The notes beneath the pieces were generated by a model. It did no database searches. It had not been told where the DNA came from and saw only the letters and a program-made list of their open reading frames with translations. Shown here piece after piece: positions 17,820 through 25,846 of a stretch of DNA of 64,000 nt (the stretch's first letter is position 1; each line of letters opens with the position of its first letter). Source of the DNA: Thermus thermophilus HB8 (GTDB lineage Bacteria; Deinococcota; Deinococci; Deinococcales; Thermaceae). The stretch lies in NCBI RefSeq assembly GCF_000091545.1, contig NC_006461.1, positions 1,710,304 to 1,774,303 on the forward strand. The letters run 5' to 3'. Made by a program: the position numbers and the translations under genes.

Positions 17820-19208
17820 TCACAGCCCCGCCTCCGCCATCTCCACCGCCTTGAGGAGCGCCCGCGCCTTGTTCCAGCACTCCTCGTACTCCCTCTCCGG
17901 CACCGAGTCCGCCACGATCCCCGCCCCCGCCTGGACGTGCATCCACCCCTTCGCCACCACGAAGGTGCGCAGGGTGAGGGCCATGTCCATGGCCCCGTCG
18001 TAGGCGAGGTAGCCGAAGCTTCCCCCGTAGGGCCCCCGGCGGTGGGGCTCCAGTTCTTCAATGATCTCCATGGCCCGGATCTTCGGGGCCCCGGAGACCG
18101 TCCCCATGGGCAGCACGCTGGCCAGGGCGTCCAGGGGGGTCTTCCCCTCGGCCAAGATGCCCTCCACCGTGGAGACCAGGTGCATCACGTGGGAGTAGTG
18201 CTCCACGTGGAGGGGCTCGAGGACCCGCACCGTGCCGAAGGCGGCGACCCGGCCGATGTCGTTGCGGGAGAGGTCCAGAAGCATCACGTGCTCCGCGACC
18301 TCCTTCTCGTCCCTAAGGAGCTCCTCGGCAAGCCTTTTGTCCTCCTCCTCGTCCTTCCCCCTCGGCCTCGTGCCCGCGATGGGCCGGGTGACCACCCTTC
18401 GGCCGTCCGAGCGGAGGAGGCTTTCCGGGCTCGCCGAGACCAAGACCACCTCCCCCAGGTCCAGGTAGCCCATGTAGGGGCTCGGGTTCACGCTCCTCAG
18501 CGCCCGGTAGAGGGCGAAGGGGTGGACGGTGAGGGGGGAGGAGAGCCTCAAGGAGAGGACCACCTGGAAGATGTCCCCCGCCCGGATGTAGTCCAGGGCC
18601 CTCCTCACCGCCTCCAGGTAGGCCTCCCGGGAAAAGTCCGCCTGGAAGCGGGCCCTCCCCCCCGCCCTCTCCCCCGGCACCCCGGGCAAGGGGCCCTTGA
18701 GCCGCCTCTCCGCCCAAAAGAGGCGGGCCTCCGCCTCCTCGGGGTCCCTCCCTGGGGCCACGAGGTGGAGGAGGTTCTTCAGGTGGTCAAAGACGGCCAC
18801 CACCTCGGGCTCCACGAAGAGGAGGTCGGGGAGGCCGAGGTCGTCGGGCTTGAGGCTCGGAAGCCTTTCGTAGTAGCGGACGAGGTCGTAGGCGGCGTAG
18901 CCCACCACCCCGCCGAAGAAGGGGGGGAGGTCGGGGTGGCGCTCCAAGGGGGCGTAGACCCTCTCGTAGAGGGCGCGCAAGGGATCACGGGTTTCCACCC
19001 GCTCCCCGTTCACCGTGAAGACCCCGTCCTTCAGGCGGAAGGTGCGCCGCGCCCCCACCCCCACGATGGAGAAGCGGCTTTGGCGCCCCCGCTCCACCGA
19101 CTCCAAAAGGAAGCTCACCGGAGCCTTCTCGGCAAGCTTCAGGTAGGCGGTCACCGGGGTCTCCAGGTCCGCGAGGAAGGTTTTGCGGTAAGGTCGGATC
19201 CGCTCCAT
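17820..19208 (-). CDS. trpE: Anthranilate synthase component I
   Basis: TrpE converts chorismate and ammonia to anthranilate. The 462-residue protein has the N-terminal Trp-feedback region with LLESVERGRQSRFSIVG and the chorismate-binding core GDIFQVVLSLR, NPSPYMGYLDLG, ASPESLLR, PIAGTRPRGKDEEED, MLLDLSRNDIGRV, PMGTVSGAPKIRAMEIIEELE. I used the ATG at 19208, because upstream codons lie in the leader region. The gene is preceded by a textbook attenuator, so expression should respond to charged tRNA-Trp; feedback inhibition by Trp is expected from the family. Confidence 0.97.
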   Translation of the reverse strand: MERIRPYRKTFLADLETPVTAYLKLAEKAPVSFLLESVERGRQSRFSIVGVGARRTFRLKDGVFTVNGERVETRDPLRALYERVYAPLERHPDLPPFFGGVVGYAAYDLVRYYERLPSLKPDDLGLPDLLFVEPEVVAVFDHLKNLLHLVAPGRDPEEAEARLFWAERRLKGPLPGVPGERAGGRARFQADFSREAYLEAVRRALDYIRAGDIFQVVLSLRLSSPLTVHPFALYRALRSVNPSPYMGYLDLGEVVLVSASPESLLRSDGRRVVTRPIAGTRPRGKDEEEDKRLAEELLRDEKEVAEHVMLLDLSRNDIGRVAAFGTVRVLEPLHVEHYSHVMHLVSTVEGILAEGKTPLDALASVLPMGTVSGAPKIRAMEIIEELEPHRRGPYGGSFGYLAYDGAMDMALTLRTFVVAKGWMHVQAGAGIVADSVPEREYEECWNKARALLKAVEMAEAGL

Positions 19209-19219
19209 GCCGTCCCCCA

Positions 19220-19268
19220 AAAACAAAGCCCCGGGGTGTGCCCCGGGGAAAGGCCTCCCGCCCCGGGG
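19220..19268 (-). promoter_or_regulatory. trp attenuator: three CCCCGGGG palindromes and T tract
   Basis: Read on the minus strand, CCCCGGGG occurs at 19268-19261, 19248-19241 and 19236-19229. Copies 2 and 3 form a terminator stem with loop CACA, followed by GCTTTGTTTTT. Copies 1 and 2 can form the competing antiterminator. Copy 1 starts immediately after the stop of the Trp-Trp leader peptide, so a terminating ribosome would cover it. Confidence 0.9.
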
Positions 19269-19269
19269 C

Positions 19270-19305
19270 CTAGCCGGGCCACCAGAGGGCGGAGGGAAGG
19301 GCCAT
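19270..19305 (-). CDS. trpL: trp leader peptide MALPSALWWPG
   Basis: An 11-codon ORF with tandem Trp codons (19284-19279) ends in TAG next to the first attenuator palindrome. Its ATG lies 6 nt after the -10 TATCCT, so the leader peptide itself appears to start on a leaderless transcript. The ribosome should stall at the two Trp codons when charged tRNA-Trp is scarce, which leaves palindrome 1 free to pair with palindrome 2 and prevents termination before trpE. Confidence 0.88.
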   Translation of the reverse strand: MALPSALWWPG

Positions 19306-19311
19306 GGCCTC

Positions 19312-19340
19312 AGGATAGCGGGACACGGGGGCCCTGTCCA
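19312..19340 (-). promoter_or_regulatory. trp operon promoter
   Basis: TGGACA (19340-19335), a 17-bp spacer and TATCCT (19317-19312) form a sigma-A promoter. It begins 5 bp after the stop of the thioesterase gene, and +1 falls at or next to the A of the leader-peptide ATG. Confidence 0.85.
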
Positions 19341-19344
19341 GGGG

Positions 19345-19746
19345 CTAAAGGGGCCGCCCCTCCAGGGCCCGGATCCTCTCCCGGATGGCCTCGGGCAAGG
19401 GGGCGGGGCGGCCCCCTTCCAGCCAGACCAGGACGCCCAGCCCCTTGGCGGCCGATTCCCCGTTGGCGGTGACGAGGTGTTCCATCCGCAGGCTGGAGCG
19501 GCCAAGGCCCACGGTACGCACCCCCACAAAGACCTCGTCCCCCAGGAGGATGGGCCTGAGGTAGTCCACCTCCATCCGGGCCACCACGAAGTGGCCCTCC
19601 TCCAGCCAGTCTGGGGAGATCCGCTGGAAGTAACGGATCCGGGCAAGCTCCATGTAGGAGAGGAAGACGGCGTTGTTCACGTGTCCCAAGGGGTCCAGAT
19701 CCCGGAAGCGAACGTCCACGCGAACCCTAACCGGAAATCCTTCCAT
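19345..19746 (-). CDS. Hotdog-fold acyl-CoA thioesterase (4HBT/YbgC type)
   Basis: A 133-residue single hotdog domain with the 4HBT motif FRDLDPLGHVNNAVFLSYMELARIRYF, whose Asp is the catalytic residue in the family, followed by ARMEVDYLRPILLGDEV. It probably hydrolyses acyl- or hydroxybenzoyl-CoA thioesters; the substrate is not predictable. TAAACT lies 6 nt before the ATG and TTGTCC 16 bp further upstream, so the transcript is probably leaderless. It is divergent from the STAND regulator at 19797 and lies just upstream of the trp promoter. Confidence 0.9.
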   Translation of the reverse strand: MEGFPVRVRVDVRFRDLDPLGHVNNAVFLSYMELARIRYFQRISPDWLEEGHFVVARMEVDYLRPILLGDEVFVGVRTVGLGRSSLRMEHLVTANGESAAKGLGVLVWLEGGRPAPLPEAIRERIRALEGRPL

Positions 19747-19796
19747 GGGCTTAGTTTATACCTCGGCCCTCCCCGGACAAGGGTATCCTATAGGGG

Positions 19797-22061
19797 GTGT
19801 ACCTCCACCGCCCTCGGCTCCTCCGGGCACTTCAGGAAGGCCTCCCTGAAGGGGTCCTGGTCCACGCCCCGGCTGGCTTCGGGAAGACCCTTCTCCTGAA
19901 GAGCTTCGCCGAGGCCAAGGGGCTCCCCTACCGCCGGGACTGGAGCCCGGAGCCGGGCTGCTACGACCTAAGAAAGCCCCCGCCCGAGGTCCTGCCGGGC
20001 CAGGTGGTGGCCGCCCGGCAGGCCCGGCTTCCCGCCCTCCACCGCCTGGGCCCGGAAGATCTGGCCTTCACCCCGGAGGAGGTGGGGGAGCTCGCCCGCC
20101 GCCTAGGGAAGAGGGAGCTTGCCGGGCCCGTCCACGCCCTCTTCGGGGGCTGGCCCCACCTCACCCGGAGGGCCCTGGAGCGGGGGGAAGCCGCCTGGAC
20201 CCCCGAGCTTCGCGCCTTTTTGGAGGGCCTCCTTCCCCCCTTGGACCTCCGCCCCTTCCTCCTTCCCCTCCCCGAGGCCGCCTTCCGCCAGGCGGGGTTC
20301 GGGGAGGCGGTGGAGGCCCTTTTGGCCCAGGCCCTGGCCCAGGGGGTGCCCCTTAGGCTCCTCCCCGCCCTCGCCGCCTACCTCGAGGCCACCCACCCCC
20401 TACCGCCCGAGGAGACGGCCAGGAGGCTCCTCGAGGCCGCCCTCGCCCTCGGGGCCTGGGAAGAGGCCCTGGAGGCCGCCGGGCGCTACGGGGGCGGGCT
20501 CCTCCTTTGGACCCTGGAGCGGGCGGGAAGGCCCCTCCTGGAAGGGGGCAAAGTGGAGGCCTTCTTCCGCCACGCCGAGCGGGTGGCGCACCCCTCCCCC
20601 CGCCTCCGCCTCCTCCTCGCCCTGGGGCACCGGATGCGGGGGGAGCTGGACCGGGGCCTCGCCGTCCTGGAGGGCTTTCCCGAGGAGGACCCCGCCCTCC
20701 TCGCCGAGGCCCTCCTCGCCCGGGGCACCCTCCTGGGCCTGAAGGGAGCCCACGGGGAGGCCGAGGGCGTCTTCTCCCAGGGGGTGGCCCTGGGGGAGAC
20801 CCCCTTGCGGGCCCGCTTCCTCACCAGCCGGGGGGCGGCCCGGATCCGCCTCGGCCGCTACCGGGAGGCGGCGGAGGACCTGGAGGAGGCCCTCTTCCTC
20901 TCCCGCAAGGAGCGGCTCAAAGAGGTGGAGGCCCTCGCCCTCCACAACCTGGCCATCGCCCGCCACCACCTGGGGGAGCTCGCCGAGGCGGTGCGCCTCT
21001 ACCGGGAGGTCCTCCCCTTGAAGACCGCGCCCCTCTCCCGGGCCTACACCCTCCTCTCCCTGGGGGAGGCCCTAAGCTACCTGGGCCGCTTCCTGGAGGC
21101 CAAAAGGACCCTCTTCCGGGCCAGGGAGGAGGCCTGGGCCTCCGGGGACTACCGGGCCATGGGCTACACCCTCCTCAACCTCGCCGACCTCTACCGGGAG
21201 GCGGGCCTCCCCGAAGCGGAAGGCCTCTACCGGGAGGCCGAGGCCCACCTGGAGAAGGCCCACGACCCCTACGCCCTGGGCCTCGTCCACCTGGGCCTGG
21301 CCCGGCTCGGGGCGAAGGGGAGCCTGGAGCGGGCCCGCGCCTTCTTCCAGGAAGGGGGAAGCCCGGGGGAGCTCGCGGAGTGGCACCTGGTGGCGGGCAG
21401 GCTCTGCGGTAGGCCCGAGCACTTTGAAGAGGCCCTCCGCCTCGCCGAGAAGGCGGGGGCGGGAAGGCTTCTCCTCCTCGCCCGGCTGGAGCTCTTCTTG
21501 AAAGCCCCCTCTCCAGGGGAGGCCAAGGCCCTGGCCCGGGAGGTCCTAAAGGCGGGCTTCCAGGACTTCTGGCTCTGGGAGAGGGCCTTCCCCCTTCCCC
21601 TCCTCGCCTTTGAGGCGGGGGAGGAGGGCCTTTTGGAAGCCCTCCTCGCGGGTGTGGGGTGGCTTCGGGTGCGAAGCCTCAAGGCCCTCGAGGCCCGCAC
21701 CGAGGAAGGCCCCCTCCCCCTTCCCTCCCGGAAGGAGCTTTTGCTCCTCCTCCTCCTCTGGCGCCGGAAAGCCCTGGAGGCCGAGGCCCTCGCCCGCCTC
21801 CTCTTCCCCGGGAGCAAAAACCCCAAGAAGCGCCTCCAGGTGGCGGTCCACCACCTCCGCGAGGCCCTGGACCCGGACCTCGTCCGCCTGGAGGGGGAGG
21901 CCTACCGGGCCTACCTCCCCCCCGGGGTCTGGTGGGACGCCCGCGTCAAGGAAAGCCTTCTCCGCTGGGCCCGGCGCCTTAGCCTCCCCCAGGCCCAAGC
22001 CCGGGTGGAGGAGGCCCTTCCGGGAAGGTTTTCCCCGCGGGCTTACTTAACCGACCCTTAA
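19797..22061 (+). CDS. STAND-type regulator: P-loop NTPase, TPR array, C-terminal winged helix
   Basis: A 754-residue protein with GTG start, 7 nt after TATCCT (leaderless). Residues about 18-35 contain the P-loop LVHAPAGFGKTLLLKSFAEA as in MalT. Residues about 150-600 are TPR-like repeats (GRYREAAEDLEEALFL, GELAEAVRLYREVL, GRFLEAKRTLFRA). The C-terminal 110 residues look like an OmpR/SARP-type winged helix: RKELLLLLLLWRRKALEAE, then LARLLFPGSKNPKKRLQVAV and HHLREALDPDLVRLEGEAY. The usual BTAD domain after the winged helix is missing. This is likely an ATP-dependent transcription activator. The paired CTTAACC boxes for the next gene overlap its stop codon. Confidence 0.85.
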   Translation: MYLHRPRLLRALQEGLPEGVLVHAPAGFGKTLLLKSFAEAKGLPYRRDWSPEPGCYDLRKPPPEVLPGQVVAARQARLPALHRLGPEDLAFTPEEVGELARRLGKRELAGPVHALFGGWPHLTRRALERGEAAWTPELRAFLEGLLPPLDLRPFLLPLPEAAFRQAGFGEAVEALLAQALAQGVPLRLLPALAAYLEATHPLPPEETARRLLEAALALGAWEEALEAAGRYGGGLLLWTLERAGRPLLEGGKVEAFFRHAERVAHPSPRLRLLLALGHRMRGELDRGLAVLEGFPEEDPALLAEALLARGTLLGLKGAHGEAEGVFSQGVALGETPLRARFLTSRGAARIRLGRYREAAEDLEEALFLSRKERLKEVEALALHNLAIARHHLGELAEAVRLYREVLPLKTAPLSRAYTLLSLGEALSYLGRFLEAKRTLFRAREEAWASGDYRAMGYTLLNLADLYREAGLPEAEGLYREAEAHLEKAHDPYALGLVHLGLARLGAKGSLERARAFFQEGGSPGELAEWHLVAGRLCGRPEHFEEALRLAEKAGAGRLLLLARLELFLKAPSPGEAKALAREVLKAGFQDFWLWERAFPLPLLAFEAGEEGLLEALLAGVGWLRVRSLKALEARTEEGPLPLPSRKELLLLLLLWRRKALEAEALARLLFPGSKNPKKRLQVAVHHLREALDPDLVRLEGEAYRAYLPPGVWWDARVKESLLRWARRLSLPQAQARVEEALPGRFSPRAYLTDP

Positions 22062-22079
22062 CCGGGCCTGTGCTATAGG
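22046..22079 (+). promoter_or_regulatory. Activator-type promoter with paired CTTAACC heptamers (lipoprotein 22131)
   Basis: CTTAACC at 22046-22052 and 22057-22063 are spaced 11 bp centre to centre. Ten bases separate the second copy from the -10 TATAGG (22074-22079). No -35 hexamer is present, so the heptamers occupy its place. The same layout recurs at 24928-24961. Confidence 0.72.
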
Positions 22080-22130
22080 TGGGGTGAGGTCCAAAAGCCA
22101 AGGGCCTCGAGCAGAGGGAGGTGATGGCGT

Positions 22131-23408
22131 ATGCGCAAGACCTGGGTTCTGTTGCTTCTCGGCCTCGGCCTTCTCCTCGCCGCCTGCGGCGGGCAGACGG
22201 GCGGTGGGGGCGGTGGGGGCGGCGACGGCGGGAGCGGTGGGGGCGGCGACGGTGGGGGCGGCGGCAACACCGTAACCGTGTCCGCCCCGGGCATGCGCGC
22301 CGCCCTCTACCGTGTGGGCGGTGGGACGTGGCAGGCCCCCGCGGACCCAACGAACTTCTCGTTCACCGCCACCGGTGCCTACGAGGTCGCGCTCGTGTGC
22401 AACGAATTCGGGCAAATCCGGCTGCAACTCTTCGGCGCCACGGTCTCCGAACTGAACCGAGTGGTCAGCGGCTGCGGCGGCACCGAGCCCGACCAGATCA
22501 GCTTTAGCCTGAGCGTGGACCCGGGCCCCTTCCCCAGCGATAACGCCTTTGCCATGATCTGGGGCAAGGGGTTCCAGGGTAACTGCTATCCGATTCTTGG
22601 ATGGCCGTGCACGATGAACGCCGATGCCCCTGCGGAGACGGCCGGGACACAGGATGTCGTCGCGTTCCTTGTGGACATGGATCTGAACCTGATCGCGGCC
22701 CGCAAGGAAACGCTTAGCATCGCCAACGGAGGGAACTACACGATTACCTTTGCGGCAGGGGACGACAGCTTCACTACAGCCACGCTCCCTGACTTTACGG
22801 CCCCTGCGGGCATGGCCAAGTACTGGATTGTGAGCGGAGCCACGAGCGGCGGAACCGTCTTTCTGGCCTCCAAGCTGCGTGAGGTTGCGTACTACCAACT
22901 TCCTTTCGCCTCGGTCTACGCCTTCCAGGCCTTTGCGGTCCAGGAGTCCTCCGAGCCTTACGACGAACTTGTGTACCAAGAAACCCGCGCCGCCAGCGAC
23001 GGCCCGCCCCCAAGCGTTAACCTTCCCAGTGTTCTAGACGTCACCGTGGATGGCAATCCACCCCAAGTTGGAAACCTCAGCCTAGCCGCGGACACGCTAC
23101 TCTTCGGCCTGAACCTGGATTGGAGCGTTGACAGCACGCAATATACGATTCAGGCCGTGCTCTCCCGTGGCTTCCTTGGTAGCGCGACGACCTACACCGT
23201 CCCAGATCTCACGAGCCACACGCACTTTGAAAGCACCCTGCCGCCCTCCGGAACCGAAGTCACGGCTAGGGTCTACCATTTAATGGCGAACCGGACCCTC
23301 TCCGAGCTCCTTGAGGGGCAGACGGAACCTGGCCTTTTCCCGATCGGTACGCCCGGAGTTGTCTTGAAGTCTGCTAGTCGGTACGACATGACCTACACGG
23401 CTCCTTAA
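22131..23408 (+). CDS. Secreted lipoprotein with Gly-rich linker, unknown function
   Basis: A 425-residue protein with a lipoprotein signal peptide (MRKTWVLLLLGLGLLLAAC; lipobox LAAC), then a stretch of about 22 residues that is almost all Gly and Asp, then a beta-rich body with no recognisable family. Four further Cys residues (in ALVCNE, SGCGG, GNCYP, WPCTM) could form disulfides. Third positions contain clearly more A/T than neighbouring genes, which suggests recent acquisition or weak codon selection. The start has GGGAGGTGATGG upstream. Expression should depend on the CTTAACC promoter. Confidence 0.82.
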   Translation: MRKTWVLLLLGLGLLLAACGGQTGGGGGGGGDGGSGGGGDGGGGGNTVTVSAPGMRAALYRVGGGTWQAPADPTNFSFTATGAYEVALVCNEFGQIRLQLFGATVSELNRVVSGCGGTEPDQISFSLSVDPGPFPSDNAFAMIWGKGFQGNCYPILGWPCTMNADAPAETAGTQDVVAFLVDMDLNLIAARKETLSIANGGNYTITFAAGDDSFTTATLPDFTAPAGMAKYWIVSGATSGGTVFLASKLREVAYYQLPFASVYAFQAFAVQESSEPYDELVYQETRAASDGPPPSVNLPSVLDVTVDGNPPQVGNLSLAADTLLFGLNLDWSVDSTQYTIQAVLSRGFLGSATTYTVPDLTSHTHFESTLPPSGTEVTARVYHLMANRTLSELLEGQTEPGLFPIGTPGVVLKSASRYDMTYTAP

Positions 23409-23427
23409 ACGCTGCTAGACACCCCGC

Positions 23428-23469
23428 CTCCGGGCCTGGGGGGTCTAGGAAAACGCTCCAGGCCCGGAG
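23428..23469. repeat. 12-bp perfect inverted repeat between two lipoprotein genes
   Basis: CTCCGGGCCTGG (23428-23439) is the exact reverse complement of CCAGGCCCGGAG (23458-23469), with an 18-nt loop. There is no T tract on either side, so it may be a terminator without a U-run, a processing hairpin, or an operator before the 23490 gene. Confidence 0.6.
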
Positions 23470-23489
23470 CATTCCCCCAGACCCCACGG

Positions 23490-24908
23490 ATGCGTAGGCT
23501 TCTCCTTTCCATCGCGTCCCCAGCGTTCCTCCTCGCCGCCTGCGTTCCCACCCCGGGGCCCCGGGCGCCCGCCGGGGCCCCGGGCGTCCCCCCCTTCCCC
23601 GACGCCCGCTTCGCCCTCTACCTGGACCCGGAGGCCCTGCGGCAGGACCTCCCCACCCTCCCCCTTCCCGCGGCCGAGGCGGTGCGGGAGAGGCTTCCCG
23701 GCTTTCCCCTCCTCTTCGCCTTCCTGGGGACCGCCCCAAGCGAGGGGTACGGGGTCCGGCTCGGGAAGGCGGTGCGGGAGGGAGGGGCCCTCAAGGTGGA
23801 GGTCCGGACCTGGGGCCCCGCCGGGCCCCAGGGGAAGGTGCGCTACACCTACCCCCTGGACCTCAGGCCCCTCACGGACCTTCCCCCCTTCCCCTTTGAG
23901 CTCGTCTTCCACACCCCGGAGGGCCGGGTCCTCCACCGCGAACGGGTCCGCCCCCCCGTGGCCACCTCCGGCAGGGCGGAGGAGGTGGGGGACCCCTACG
24001 GGGTGGTGGCCCGCTGGGAGGAGGTCTACCGGGATGGCCCCTACCTGGGGCGGAACCTGGTGCGCCTCCACGAGGAGGCCTTCGCCGTCTTCTACACCCC
24101 GGAGGGAGAGGGAAGCCGCTTCTACCTGGACCTCCCCCCCTGGCTCCTCAGGGGGCAGGAGACCCCCCTCTGCGCCCTCACGGACCGGCCGCCCGAGGAC
24201 CTGGCCCGGAAGGCGCGGGGAAGCCTCCTGGGGCAGGTCCTCACCCTTAAGGAGGTCTTCGTCCCCCTGAACCAGCGCCACGGCCTCGTGGAGAGGCCCC
24301 TACCCCCGGACAGGGTGCCGGAAAGGGCCTACGTGGCCTGCCTCTACGGGGCCGAGGCCCCAAGGCTCGAGGCCCTCGGCCCCCTGGTTCTGGACCTGTA
24401 CCCGGCCCGCCTCGTCCGCCGGGAGCCCCAGAGCGTGGAGGTCCTGCGGGCGGAGGCCGGGCCCACGGAGCTCGTTTTCCAAGTCCGGCTCCACCCCCTG
24501 CCCCTGGGGGACGTCCCCCTGGACCTCTACACCCTGGACCCGCCCCGGCTTCCGGGCGGGGAGCGGGTGGTGGCCTTCCCCTACCACGGCTTTGACCGCG
24601 ACCCCACCCAGCCCCGCTACGCCTTGAGCCTGCACGAAGGGCCCGGAGGCTTTTTCCTGTGGATCCTCCAGCCCGAGGTCCACACCTTCACCCTCTTCGC
24701 CCGGCTCACCCTCTGCCAAAAGGCGGAAGGGAAGGCCCTCTCCCCCCTCAACCCTCCCCCCGGGGCCACGTGCCCGAGCCTTCCCCTGGTCCAGGCCTCT
24801 TACACCCACCGGGGGCTCCTCGGGCCCGGGGCGCCCCTCGCCCTGCGCCTCCAGTTCCGCTCCCCCGAGGGGTGGCGCTCGGAGCCCTTTGTCGTCACCG
24901 TTCCCTAG
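23490..24908 (+). CDS. Large lipoprotein, unknown function
   Basis: A 472-residue protein with signal peptide MRRLLLSIASPAFLLAAC, a lipobox, and a Pro-rich segment before a mainly beta body (from PDARFALYLDPEALRQDLP). No catalytic motif or known domain is visible. The codon usage is typical high G+C, unlike the lipoprotein gene just upstream. There is no clear Shine-Dalgarno before the ATG, and it may be cotranscribed with 22131 through the intergenic hairpin. Likely anchored to the envelope; role unknown. Confidence 0.8.
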   Translation: MRRLLLSIASPAFLLAACVPTPGPRAPAGAPGVPPFPDARFALYLDPEALRQDLPTLPLPAAEAVRERLPGFPLLFAFLGTAPSEGYGVRLGKAVREGGALKVEVRTWGPAGPQGKVRYTYPLDLRPLTDLPPFPFELVFHTPEGRVLHRERVRPPVATSGRAEEVGDPYGVVARWEEVYRDGPYLGRNLVRLHEEAFAVFYTPEGEGSRFYLDLPPWLLRGQETPLCALTDRPPEDLARKARGSLLGQVLTLKEVFVPLNQRHGLVERPLPPDRVPERAYVACLYGAEAPRLEALGPLVLDLYPARLVRREPQSVEVLRAEAGPTELVFQVRLHPLPLGDVPLDLYTLDPPRLPGGERVVAFPYHGFDRDPTQPRYALSLHEGPGGFFLWILQPEVHTFTLFARLTLCQKAEGKALSPLNPPPGATCPSLPLVQASYTHRGLLGPGAPLALRLQFRSPEGWRSEPFVVTVP

Positions 24909-24927
24909 GCTTTTCTTCGGGGCCTTC

Positions 24928-24961
24928 CTTAACCAGGCCTTAACCGACAGGATGGTACAAC
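24928..24961 (+). promoter_or_regulatory. Activator-type promoter with paired CTTAACC heptamers (lipoprotein 24983)
   Basis: CTTAACC at 24928-24934 and 24939-24945 (11-bp period, spacer AGGC), then 10 nt, then -10 TACAAC (24956-24961). The geometry is identical to the site at 22046-22079, while the bases between the motifs differ. Confidence 0.72.
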
Positions 24962-24982
24962 AAAGGCAAAGGAGGTGCAGGT

Positions 24983-25810
24983 ATGAGGAAAGGGTTGTGG
25001 CTTCTGGCGGCAGGCGCTTTGCTCGGGGCCTGCGCCCCTAGGATCACCGCGGAACCCCTTCCCGGGGTGCGGGTGAACGTGCCCGTCCAGGTGCCCCCAC
25101 CCGCCAGCCCCCCCCAGCCCTCCCAGCCCGCCGGGCAGGCCCAAGGCGGCGTGACCGCCCCCGTCATCAAGGTCCTCCCGGGCAACCCCTTGCCCCCGGC
25201 GGGAAGCGCCTTCGTGGACGACTTCTCCTCCTACCCCACGGGGGCCGTGCTTCCCATGGTGGCCCCGGACCGGTATGGCGTCTACAAGGCCCCGAATGGC
25301 ACGCTCTCCCCTGCGGTGGCGGAAACCTTCACGCCCCAGGGCGGCTTGGACAAAGCCCTTAGGCTCGAGGCCGCAAACACCGCCATGCTCACCACGGGCG
25401 CCCCCGACTGGACCGACTACCGCGTCTCCTTCCGCTTCAAGTACGAGACCGGGGGCACGTTGGACGTGGGCCTCTTCGTCCATGGGAGCGGCGACCGCAT
25501 GCTGATCGTCCGTCTAGGATGGGGCTACACGGGCGGCGTCCACCTCATCAAGGTCGCGGGGGACCAGCGCTTCACCCTGGTGAGCCGGAGGGAGCTGAAG
25601 CCCCTCACGGAAGCGCTTAAGGACCAGAACTGGCACGACTTCGCCGCCGAGGCCCGGTCGGACGGCACGGTCCGGGTCATGGTGGACCAGCAGACGGTCA
25701 TAGAATGGAAAGACCCCGACTACCGTGCCGGGGGTATCGGCATCGGCATAAACCGCTTGGGGGACCGCATCATTTGGCACATAGACGACCTCAAGGTGGA
25801 ACGCCTCTAG
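24983..25810 (+). CDS. Lipoprotein with concanavalin-like (LamG/DUF1080-type) domain
   Basis: A 275-residue protein: lipoprotein signal (MRKGLWLLAAGALLGAC), Pro/Gln-rich linker (about residues 40-70), then a jelly-roll domain starting FVDDFSSYPTG and containing WTDYRVSFRFKYETGGTLDVGLFVHGSGDR, WHDFAAEARSDGTVRVMVDQQ and the closing IDDLKVERL. That pattern is typical of concanavalin-like glycan-binding or glycosidase-associated domains. AAAGGAGGTGCAGGT precedes the ATG. Controlled by the CTTAACC promoter, so it is probably co-regulated with the 22131 lipoprotein. Confidence 0.85.
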   Translation: MRKGLWLLAAGALLGACAPRITAEPLPGVRVNVPVQVPPPASPPQPSQPAGQAQGGVTAPVIKVLPGNPLPPAGSAFVDDFSSYPTGAVLPMVAPDRYGVYKAPNGTLSPAVAETFTPQGGLDKALRLEAANTAMLTTGAPDWTDYRVSFRFKYETGGTLDVGLFVHGSGDRMLIVRLGWGYTGGVHLIKVAGDQRFTLVSRRELKPLTEALKDQNWHDFAAEARSDGTVRVMVDQQTVIEWKDPDYRAGGIGIGINRLGDRIIWHIDDLKVERL

Positions 25811-25846
25811 GGAGCTACCCCCTGAGCCCCTTTCGGGAGGCCTTTC

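Noticed and set aside
17412..19472. Open frame of almost 690 codons on the plus strand across trpG and trpE
   Set aside because: It is antisense to clearly recognised trp genes and has no recognisable domain or ribosome site.
22195..22270. Repeated GGC/GGG triplets as a possible minisatellite or CRISPR-like repeat
   Set aside because: They encode the Gly/Asp linker after a lipobox in a clear reading frame. There are no spacers.
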